Assembly (NCBI GenBank): GCA_033964015.1
Contig: CM066913.1
Span: forward strand, 20,917,854-20,981,853
Reading direction: 5' to 3'
Origin: Scolanthus callimorphus
Taxonomy: Eukaryota; Cnidaria; Anthozoa; Actiniaria; Edwardsiidae
Length of the DNA stretch: 64,000 nt
Shown here: in pieces, positions 34,161 through 46,100 of the stretch
Layout: each line of letters starts with the position of its first letter
How positions within the stretch are numbered: position 1 is the first letter of the stretch
The notes under the pieces: generated by a model
Databases searched by the model: none
The model's input: only the letters and a program-made list of their open reading frames with translations
What the model was told of the DNA's origin: nothing
Translations under genes and position numbers: made by a program

Positions 34161-37100
34161 CTACTTCTCGATCATTCCGACAGGCTTCATGGTCTTGACA
34201 ATTTTACGCATCAGACCCCTGTGAAAGAAACAGAGAAAACAACACTAAAAAAAAGGACAAACCAATCAACAAGTGTATATTACTTTCAAGGCATAATTTG
34301 ACCTGAACTGATGAACTGCAGGCAAGGATTATCATTGAAAAGCATGGTTCAAGGTACATGACTTCACGAAGCTAGCACACGCGACCACGCTACAGGGCAA
34401 ATAGACCGATCCCGTCTTCGCATTAATTAATCACCAAGCAATGGGCAGTTTTTCCTATGGAATTCAAAATGTCCGAGCAACAAACTCGAAATTCGAAGAT
34501 TTTTAATGAATTATTCAGCTTTTCGTGACGAAAATATACAACTCATATACTATGAACAAACTTCTAACACTTCCCTGCAATCGGTGTATTTTCCATGCTC
34601 TATGCCAAAGTAAAATTTTGGCTTGTCCGGCGTAGCGTGACCTTTTGAAACAGGAATATTTTCCATCTAGTGTGATACACGTGCGGTAGCCATTATAAAC
34701 ATGCGTGTTCCAGCACATCCCTTATACGGCTTCACATCGTTGTAAGCGCAAACAATCGTTGTTTTGAAAAGCGTTAGAATCCTGTGCGCAAATTCTCATG
34801 CTCACGTGAATCTATCAGGTGTGGACCACTCGTGCACCATGAAACATCTCAAAGCCGCTATAATTCAAATGTGAGACAAACTCTTGCCTTTAGCGGGCAA
34901 GACAGCTGGGGGACATTGCCATACAACTTCGCCATACAAGCTGACTGAAGGTAAATTAAATCACGTCTAGGCCTTCTTTCTCGCGACAACGGAAATATCC
35001 ATGACTAGAGTTCTAGCCGAAAGCTTACGTCTTTGCTAAGCCTTTTCCAGTACAAAGTTTAATTCCAAATTTATTATCGTATTCCTGGAAAGATGCATCT
35101 TCATAATCGAAAATATCCTAACTGATTTACAAAAGCTCTGAATGACTGACCGCGCGCTGCGTTTTAATTGTTTCTGAGAACTATCAATGGATCGTTTCAA
35201 CCCCCAAATTACAGCAGATTAATTTTATTCTGTAAATGAAATAAATTGTCATGAGGGATGACTTTGGAGAATTCTAGTTATAAATTGAATTCACTATATG
35301 CTTCTTGGAAACCTAAAATTTACTTGAGTGCAAGTGCAAGCCCGAGCAGTTCCTTTTGACCCGTGTATTTAGAAAACACGGAAACAAGTAAAACAACCTT
35401 GGTGTCAGCATGAAATAACAATACACTCAGGCCTAAGACATACGTCGGTATAATATAATCATGAGCCGTCCCTAAGTTCATTTGCATTCGGAACGGCCCA
35501 TGATTAAAGGCTGGTTTCCATATAGTCGTATCTGTCGTATCTGTCTCATCAGTCGACCGTGAAACAATGGAAATCGGAATTATTCTTTTGTTTCACGGTT
35601 GACTGATGAGACAGATACGACAGATAAGACTATATGGAAACCAGCCCTAAACCGGCGTAGGCACCGTCTTAGGCCCTAGGATTCTGCTGGAAATATTACT
35701 AAATTTCGTAGAGATAATTCAGGTGTCTAAGTATTTCAAGTATTTATAAACATTTCAGTACGTGATCGATTGTTGTTTTTAACAAAGTAAACAATGCAGT
35801 TGCAGAGCTAAAGTTTATAGTGAGGCGCTAAAGCATTTTTTTTTAAGTTATATTTTCTACACCTACTAAAACAAGTTTTCAAACGCTGGAAAAGCACATG
35901 TCCATGTATTCATGAACTTGTTCCAGTAGTGTTCTCTTTTCAGTTATTTGTATTTATGGCTCAAAATGCGAGACGAATCATTGAAAACATTGTCAAATTT
36001 TGATTCGATTATGGGGGCGGGTAGCCTATAGCCCATGGCTTCCGCTCGGGCTCCCTGTGGTAACTGGAGTGACGTCACAGAAAAGTCCTTCTCGACCTCA
36101 TATATGCACCCGCGCGCATCCAGCGGCTTTCCTAGTCACCGCGAGGAACGCCTAGGAACTAGCTTGAGAGCAGAGCGGGAAGGGCGTAGTATCGACAAAC
36201 TCGAAGAGAAGAACTACACACTGTTTTTGCTCGAGCGAGCGCAGAGTAACTCTAATTTTGTACCGCAGTTTGCAAATGTACCGTACTCACGAACTCACCA
36301 ATAGCTCTCTTTGATTCTGTTGATTCTGGCGCATGCGCAGTACGATAATAAAACCTGAGAGGGATAGATTTTTCGACCGGCGGCAACATGCCACAGGGTA
36401 CCCGTTTGTTTTGCAAGTCGACTAGCCATTCTGGAACGAAGCGTGTCACAACACTCAACAGAAGTAAAGTGCCGTGTTCGTGGAATTTTAGAGAATATCG
36501 GTAACACCACTTTCTCTGAAAGGTATCACAGCTTTCAAAGCATGTTATTCACTGGTATGAGATTATTTTCACAGTCTCCAGCTGCCTCGAATCGCCCCGA
36601 TCGGCAAAGGCCATGGGGGGCTATGTCTCATGGACCCACGATACTTCCAGTCACGAAGTGCAGTTGAAACTACCATTACTTAAAGCGTCTTGACAGTGTT
36701 TTGAAACGAGTGAAAGCGCTTTCCTGGTGTTTTGAGAACGAGGATAAATATATGGTTAGACAATATGTAACCGACTACTTAAAGCGTCTGGACAGTGTTT
36801 TGAGAACGAGTGAAGGCGCTTTCCTGGTGTTTTGAGAACGCGATTATTATCGTCGTCTTAAACGATAGTGGCCATCGAACACAACACGTTTCGTTTTGCC
36901 AAACGAAATACCAAATCTCTGTTGCTAAATGACCGGCAGTTTTCTATTGTTTTCCATTGACTATTTGACACGTAATAATAAACTTGACATGGGTGCAAAC
37001 CTGTCATTAGAGTGACTATACTGTATCGTACCTATGAGCTTTACAAAACACAACATTGTCAACTGACACTACCAGTGAAAACACTGACTTTGATTTTGAA

Positions 37101-40100
37101 TGATGACCTCATACTGCAGCTCTGTACTTTATGTGATGAAACTGTTTATCACACGAAAGGGATTATCAGTGACAGTATGCAGAATTATTTCAGGAGCTCT
37201 GGTAGAAATCGTACTAAAGATTTCACGAGACAAAAGAGGGGCAGTGAAGCAACTAGATATTTCCAGAGAAAAAATATTGCAACTGTTATCACGAGCTCGA
37301 GCACTTCACTATCTAAATAGATACTTCTAGTCTAGAGACGAGAAAGCTTTCGGGGATGATCTTGACTTTCTACGCGTGCAGCAGAGACATAAATACGTAA
37401 AATAATACCTTAACATTTCAAGCTTCTGTTCTATAGTTTCCAAAGGATGACGTTCTTCGCTGAACTCGAGCAGTTCTATAAAACAACAAAAACTCGCGTA
37501 ATCAATAGTAGTCATGTAAATATTATTGTCGTTGCTGAGATGTTGTTTCAGTATTATATATGTTTACAAAACCACTCACCCTTTGCTAAGTTCATTTCGC
37601 TTATCCAATCTCCTTCCTTGTAGTAACGAACTCGTAAATTCTGTTGAGATAAAAAATGTCATAGATAAAAAAGAACATAGTATAAACTTCAGTTGACAAA
37701 TTAATAAATTATGAAGTTTGACATTTTGCCGATCAAGCTACAAAAAGCTAGGCACGGCCAGGTATTTGCATGATGTATTCACACGTTGTATCGCCACCGA
37801 GTTTATTCGATGGGAGTGGATAAAACGTAGCCTAGTGAGCGTTTAGAACTACTCGGTGTCTACCTCTGATTGGTGAGCAGAGGAAAAATTCCCTGGGTCT
37901 CCGAGGATGAAAAATTCCCCGGGTCTCCGAGGATGAAAAATTCCCTGGGTCTCCGAGGATGAAAAATTCCCTGGGTCTCCGAGGATGAAAAATTCCCTGG
38001 GTCTCCGAGGATGAAAAAGTCCCTGGGTCTCCGAGGATGAAAAATTCCCTGGGTCTCCGAGGATGAAAAAGTCCCTGGGTCTCCGAGGATGAAAATTTCC
38101 CGTGTCCGCCACTCCTTTGTTGTTGTTTCGTTTGATGGCGAATTACGTGTAGACATATTTTAATAATCATCTAATCTAATTTCAGATTTGATTTACCAAA
38201 TTCAATCAAGAACATTGCTCTATATTCTCTAAATCAGCCGATGGAAATGGATGCTTTCTCTGACTTGGTATGTTGCTATGCTGTCAAAATGGCGGCTGAC
38301 ACAGGCTCTTTAATTTTTAACATTTCTTGCCGCGAAATCCTCCTGAAAAGGAAGCGTTCTCTGAGTCCGAGAGATAAACAAAATGTCGTTTCTCACCAGT
38401 AAAGGGTAGTTCTCCATACGTGTGAGTATGAGCATACGGTCCACATCGTACTGTAGCTTGGCGTTATTCTTGGCCTGTACGTATGTAGTACTGAGCTGAG
38501 CGATCAGGACGTTCAGTAAAACCACTATCACGGTACCCATGTACGATAACATCAGCAAGATAGACAGCCATCTAGAGTACGAACAAAATGAGATTGTTTT
38601 ACTACTAATAACTAACGTCTTTTACAGGACTAAATAGAGCCGATTTCACATGGCTGTGAAAAGTACCGTGACACGGCGCGGCACTGTCGCGGTGGCGATA
38701 CGGAACCTGGCCAGCTGTAGATACCGAACGAAACCGCGTAGTCGCGGCGCGGACACGGTCGCGGAGTGGTACAACTTTGTCGCGGAACTTTTCACAGTCA
38801 TACGAAATCTGCTCTATTTCCAATCAAAGGCACCGAGTGCCTCGGTGAAATCGTGAATACCGTTTATCCAAGTCTTGGTCGTTGCTGTTAACAATTTTCT
38901 AGTTTTGATGACGTCATCGATGACACTACGTGACCTTGGTGTTGCACCTCCCATGCGGTAAGATAACTTTACCCAAGTTTGATCACCTAGCGATGCTCCG
39001 TTCTCGGAATATTAATTTTTCTAGTTTTGACGACGTCATCTATGACGTTGTCACGTGACTATAGTGCTGGGCCCCCTTGTCACGAAAGATAATTTTACCC
39101 AAGTTTGGTCACCTAGCGATGTTTCGTTCTCGAGATATTAATTTGACTAGTTTTGATGACATAATGAGCTGGTATCCACGATTTAAAAAGGGAGGAGCGT
39201 AACTTGAGTCATTTCTAATTTCCTTGGTACTTCTCTCTTGTATTTTCTACGGTCACTCTTTACTCTTCTCGTTACTCTTGTCGTCTGCTAGTGTAGCCCT
39301 CCTAAAAGGGTGATGTTTTTGGCATGTAAATGCTTGTAAAAAGATCAACTTGAGCACTAGATGCTTAACAAGCTTCCAGAAACCAGTCCGAGAAGTAGCC
39401 GCCCCTCAGCAAATTAATCCAGGAAGAGAAACGGACTCCATCCGGCAACTAAAGGATTTGGAATTCTTGGGTGGAGAGTTATGGATGGCTAAGGGCTAAG
39501 GTGGCAGTAAACTTACTTGTACTTGGCGTAGTCTTCGGATATCGGCTGTTGCTCTGTTAGCGCTCTCATCCCACTTAACAACACGTCCTCGAAACCGCTG
39601 CAATAGAAATGGAAGAACGTGTAAGAAAGAAAAAGAAAGAAGTAAAAATCCAAACACGCTAAATATTGATCATTGAAATTTCAGGCGATTTCAAAACCCC
39701 AGAGCAGAGAGGGACATACCCTAGAAGATGTTGGTTCTTGTAAGCTCGCATGGAGAGGAAGAGAGCACCGGAGAAGGAGATAAAGATGACGGCGAACACG
39801 ACAAGGAACCGGGTGATGTCTTGTTTGATGATACGCGCGAGTGTCTTCGTATACAGACCTGTCGTCCTTCACAATACAATGGATAATATTGTGTCAGTGA
39901 TTTGGGTTTATCATTGAATGATATATGAAGTTGTTAACTTCGGTATGAATTTACTCGCATTTACGGGCTACAATATAACAGACATAATCGGCTAACAGTG
40001 TTTTCATCTTGCTTCAACCCCAATTCAGTTCATGTGATGATTTCGTTGTGCGGTTCCAATTGTAAATTTTTTCTCACTTGATGGAGTGCACGAGTGTATG

Positions 40101-43100
40101 TGCAGAACTTACAAACGTATCCACCCAAAGGAATTATCACATGATCTGAATTGGGTGGCAACAAGGTAAACGGTCGTTTACAAAAGCAGGGCTCGAAATT
40201 AAGACGTAATCATAGTCGTGATTTTACGACTTGTACCAACATTATAGGCGTAATTCATAAAAACTCGGCGTAAATCCACTAGGAGAAGACTGTAGAAACT
40301 GAAAACACAGTTGTTATTTTACGCCGAGTCTAAAAAGTTAGGCGAAAAAGGAAAATTTACGCCTGTATCGGGCGCAATTTCAAGCCCTGAAAAGCTGAGA
40401 AGAAATAGGCTAGAAGAAGACCCTTGCACTACCTTGGACAAGATGTTTCTCAAAACTGCAACAAATATTTTTTGTCACAACATGTTTCAAGCTTCCTCAG
40501 CAACAATTCGGAAGTGACAAATCGGAAGTTGTTTTGCCTCTTGTATTGTCTTCTATCCCCCGTTTGAGATGTCAGGACAAAGGTTCATTAACAAAACAAA
40601 TGTGTCGCTGGAGTAGCGGTTCATTCCTTGTAACTCTTTGTAACGTTTCATACCTTGTAACACAGGAGAACTTAAAAAGCCTGAAGAAGTTGAAGAGATA
40701 TCCAATGGAAGCCATTATCCACTGGGCATCATTATTGACACCTCGTAACGGCACCACGAGCCAGATACACACCATGCCAATCCAGTCAAACCAGTTGAAC
40801 CAGTCTTTAAAGTACGCTAGCTGTTCCCTAAAATATCAAAAAGAGAATGAAGTATGACATATCCCGGTCACTAAAATGAGAAATGAGAAGATGTGCCTGT
40901 GAAAAGATGTGAACTATCTGTTGAACTATCCCATGCTGCTGAATTAATGTCGTACCTGCAATATTCAGCATTCTATTTACATTTGATTTGTGATTGCTTC
41001 AAACACACTAACACTGCAAAACTGCAACATCAAAGTCAGGTTACAGCGGATAGAATAATGCGAAAATAAGATGTGAATATAACTCTGACCTTCCCATTTG
41101 ATTGACTTCCTCTATCATGTAGAATATCAGCATAATCAAGGTGGCAGCCTCACAAAATGCCCTAAGCCTATCCCCATGGCTAGTGTACTTGTTAGGGTCT
41201 GGGCGGGTGGAGCCATAGATCATGCATAGGATAACACAGCCAGAAATAATAGGTAGATGAATGCCTGGATGCTGAAAATAAATTATATTTTAACAGCATA
41301 AACATAAAGAAGCATCTCTTTTTATTTCATGCAGCAAGTATTCATACAGGGTACACAGAACGATTTCAGAAACTTTACAAGTTTTACAAGAGATGAAGAG
41401 TGAATAATTTTATATGTTTTTGTGGTTGGTATAGAAATGCATCTAAAAAATAATCATCATTAAGACCAGGACAAACAAAGCACAAGTTCATGCAAGTCGA
41501 CACAAGATGTGACTTACATGAATTACTTGCGCAAAAAGTTTGATGTAAGTTTTGATGGTGGCAAAAGGTTTGATGTAAGCCAGTGCTCCACTTTGTGGAC
41601 TGATCACAACATGATCACCCCACTCTCAAATGCAGAGCATGCACTACAGCTTTTTGTTTTTGTTTTGGCCAGATATTTTGGTAATTTGAAAAAGAAAGAA
41701 AATGTAAAACTTGTGTTAACTTGCATACACTATAGTGATGTGGTGGCTACAATGTAGGTTTTGGGCGAGAGTCAAGTATTGAGTGCAAGTCATCACAAGA
41801 GAGTGTCCAAATGATTTGCATGTCCATGCAAGTAACAAAACCTGCTTCAACTTTGTTTCATTCGGCCAGGGTTTAAGATATGAACTATTTCAGAGCTACA
41901 TGTAATGCCTCTCCTTACCTAAATATAAAATGCCCATAGGCCTTCCACTTTGCACTGATCAACATTCTAACCACAGGGTGCTGTATGGCATCCTATCAGA
42001 ACAATCAATACAATATTATGAGCAACTTTGCTGTAAGACAGCTGCAAATGAAACAAAATTGCAAACAGTCCCAATAGTGACATGTGTCCTTGGTGACCCT
42101 ACAAAAAATGATAACTTTTACGCTGAAAAACTTTCAAAAAATATGCATGTGGCTGGGAGTTTTTAGGGGTCCTTTTCAGGATTTCCAATGGTCAATCCTA
42201 CCATTTCGACCTTGAAGACCTCCAACACACCCGGGGGTACGTAGAATTACTATAGGTATGACATGGAAAACTGGCTGAATAATAAGGTGGCTCATAACCT
42301 GTAAGTGAATTCTGCACAAAATATTTTTTTTCTGGAGGCACACTTTCTCATGTTTCACCAATGTGCACCCTGGTCCAATAATTATTGGCCTTTCAATATT
42401 CTTGGATCAACCAAGCAGGATGAAAAAATCATTATGGATAAAATAGTTCTATTTCAACTGCTGCCTCCTTGATTCAAAATCCATCTGGAGATTTTGTACC
42501 GAGCTTTTAATTTAATCAGTCCCCAGAGCCTTTACAGTGGAAGGTGATGAGTCAGATAGCTGATGGCTCCTGAGGAAATTGCTCAATAACATCCTACTTC
42601 AGAAAAAAAATTACCATATTCTCACTCTTTGCAATCACATTCAAGCATGATCTTGATTTCCTGTTGAAGAACTTGTTGACTTGTTTCTTCTGAGAAGTGG
42701 AGTCTTTGATCTTTGGTGGTCTCCCCTCGTGGTCCCCATCAATCACATGATAGAAGAAGTGATAGTCTAGAGGGTCATCAGGAACAGTACCCCAGGCACC
42801 TTCAATGCCTTCTTCCTCCTCCTCATAGTCATAGGTGCTTTTACGTTCAGGGAGGTAGGGCCAGTGGGGATTGACCATACAGTCTAAGACTGCTACAGAG
42901 GATTTCTGTGGAAAATGAAAGTATCCAGGAATTGGAAGAATCAGCTATCCCATCTGAGTAATGTACAGTACTAAATGCTTGTTAATAGTACATTGAAATT
43001 CTGTTTTGATGACATTCTCTATAGCGTCACAATGTGAATAGGTTGTTGCATCCCCCTCATCAGGCGCAGATCCAGAAAAAAATCTGACCTATTTACAGGC

Positions 43101-46100
43101 AGCTTTTTCGAGTGGAATTTCGCGAATACGAGAGTATTTTTAAGTAAAGATGAAAAAAGTAATAATTTAAAAACATAGGTCTGGATCCGTGCCTGCTCAT
43201 GTTACCAAGACAACTGCCCAAATTTGGCCCTCTTAGGACTTTCCTGAATTTCCTGTCCTGTTTGACAACTTCAAAGATGGCATCACACTATGCTCTTAAT
43301 GCACCCTCCTTGCCATCAAAATAAAACTTTGCTAAACTATGGTTCTCTTCTATGTCTTCTCGACATATGAATCTGTCTTAATTTTGATGAAGTCATCAGC
43401 CTTCTGTGATGACACATCAGGCAACTACCGGTAGCTTGTTGCACCCCTCTTGCGATCAAAACAATTCTCACAAATTAATTACTCACACAACCTTTGTTTC
43501 CTGAGATATGATTTTTTTCCTTGATTAAATGTAAATGGTGCAGGCAGATGGAAAACATGACCTGTATGTTCAGGGCCCGTGGTTTGATGCGCTGGTGCGG
43601 AAACGCATAATTTGGCTTTCTCCGCATAATGCGCATAATCCGTCAAATCCCGCATAATCGCGCATAATTTCCCAAAATTTCTTGAAAAACATCAAAAAGG
43701 CATCATTACTTGGTGAATTTTAAACTTTCTTTCCTATTTTTTCTCACAAGAGTGATACATTTCTTCTGAAATCGTCTGTCCAACGTCAAAACAACTCGAT
43801 AGAAATGAGAATAACAAGGCGTTCTATGCTAATAGCGTCGCGCTGGGAACTGATATCGAAAAGCAATAAAACGCGCCTAATTGGCCAAATAACTAATACT
43901 TCCATCTGAGCAAGATAGATTCAAACACATGTTTGCGCTTTGGATATTTTACAAAGAAAAATCACGGCAAAACAGGACGCTAACCGCGATAAAAACGGTC
44001 AGCTTTCAATGCACTTCAAATTGATCATATGACATAACGCTTTTTCGTGGATCTTTATTATTGTTACAGACAGCAATTTCATTTCACAAACAACGCGAAA
44101 AATAGCAGGCACACGAACAACTCCCACGATAACAAAAACACTGACAGAATAACGTGGCACGTTTCCAGTTTTATAAAAGCTCTTACACTACCTCCGACGA
44201 TAGTGCAGATCGCTCTTGCGATCAGGATTAATTTTGATAATTACACGCAGAACGACGGCAAACAAACGCAACAATGTTTTTGTGATTAAATGAGAGATCG
44301 TAACAGTCCGTAACGATAGCTCTGCTAGTCTGCGTAGCTCTCGTGACCGTTCAGTTCATGGTTGGATAGGAGTGCGTTGCTACGATCCTTGCGATATGAA
44401 AAAAGTGTGCCTGGGTCTGAGACAAGTATAACGAAAGAAGACGAAGTACTAATCTTTGCTACCGTGTAACTGAAGTTAGTTGGCAACGCTTTTTCTAAAC
44501 CATCACACAAGAGTTGGGCTCCAGCAGTCTTTATTGATAATTATAACGTACCTTTTTACAGACATTTCATACAATATATATTTCTAGAGGTATTCAATAT
44601 TTACATACAATGTATTCATGACAATGAATTTCCCTACACTGACATTACTGATACACATCTACAGTGACTGAATAACAAAATCATGGACTGCTATGGAGAG
44701 GGAGGGTGGGCGTTAAAACAAGTCAAATGCAAATGCTATTGCTGCTATATTAAAGTATTGAGTGCTGCGTGCCTGCCTGGGGCACTATTATATATACAGC
44801 GTGCTACGCCCACACTACCTGGAATACGGACGTGCTATTGTAGCGCAAGTTATTCCTCCTGTTCCGGTCTCTCCCATTAGGAGTGTGCATGCCTACGCAT
44901 TACGTGCCGGAACCCCCCCTCTAAACGTACGGTCTAGATTTATATTAATACAAGTATCAATATTCACTGTAAGAAAGTAATAAGCTTTGTTAAAAGCGAA
45001 AACACACGTCTCCCTAGAAGAAAACGTAGCATCATGACGTTAGTAAAGCGAAGCAATTGGAACTCATCACAGAGCATTTTCTAGACAAACAAAAGTTGTT
45101 AAAGTTAAATAGCAGCTATATCCACGTAACAAAACAGGCGAAAAGAGCAAAGTATGTGACGGCACTTGGAAAAAAATATTGCGCAATCCCGCATAATTTC
45201 GTATTTTTAGCGCATAATTTCGAATTTTTAGCGCATAATTTCAGAAAAAATCCCGCATAATTTCAAAAAAAATCCCGCATCAAACCACGGGCCCTGTATG
45301 TTTGATGAAAACCACAAAACGTGGATAAAAGTTTCTACAAGACAATGGGGGTGGGGGTGTTATCCAATCAGGGCCTGTGGTTTGATGCGGGATTTTTCCT
45401 GAAATTATGCGCGATTTTTTCTGAAATTATGCACTAAAAATTCGAAATTATGCGCTAAAAATACGAAATTATGCGGGATTGCGCAATATTTTTTTACAAG
45501 TGCCGTAACATATTTTGCTCTTTTCGCCTGTTTTGTTACGTGGATATAGCTGCTATTTAACTTTAACAACTTTTGTTTGTCTATAAAATGCTCTGTGATG
45601 AGTTCCAACCGCTTCGCTTTACTAACGTTATGATGCTACGTTTTCTTCCAAGGGAGACGTGTGTTCGCTTATAATAAAGCTTATTACTTTCTTACAAAAA
45701 AATGTTACCAACTACCGGTAACTTCTGTTACACGGTAGTAAAGATTAGTAAGTCTGGTCTTCGTTCGTTTACTTGTCTCAGACCAAGGCAAACTTTTTTC
45801 ATACCGCAAGGATCGTAGCAACGCACTCCTATCTAACCATGAACTAAACGGTCACAAAAGCTATACTCATACTAACAGAGCTATCGTTACGATCTCTCAT
45901 TATCACAAACATCGTTGCGCTTGTTTGCCGTCGTTCTGCGCGTAATTATCAAAATTAATCCTGATCACGAGAGCGATCTGCACTATCGTCGGAGGTAGTG
46001 TAAGAGCTTTTATAAAACCGGAAACGTGCCACGTTATTGTCAGTGTGTTTTTGTTGTTATCGAGGGAGCTGTTGGTGTGCCTGGTATTTTTCGCGTTGTT

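Noticed and set aside
37881..38101. Possible CRISPR-like array
   Set aside because: The copies are head-to-tail without unique spacers, and the genome is animal; it is a minisatellite.
37832..38170. Three overlapping open frames of about 90-110 codons on the minus strand
   Set aside because: They are produced by the 26-bp minisatellite, whose unit lacks stops in all frames; the three proteins are frame-shifted versions of the same repeat.
45057..45608. Related 67-codon frames in both CAGGG elements as a possible gene
   Set aside because: They are the same transposon sequence in inverted copies, contain the GCATAATTTC subterminal repeats in the coding frame, and show no transposase motif.
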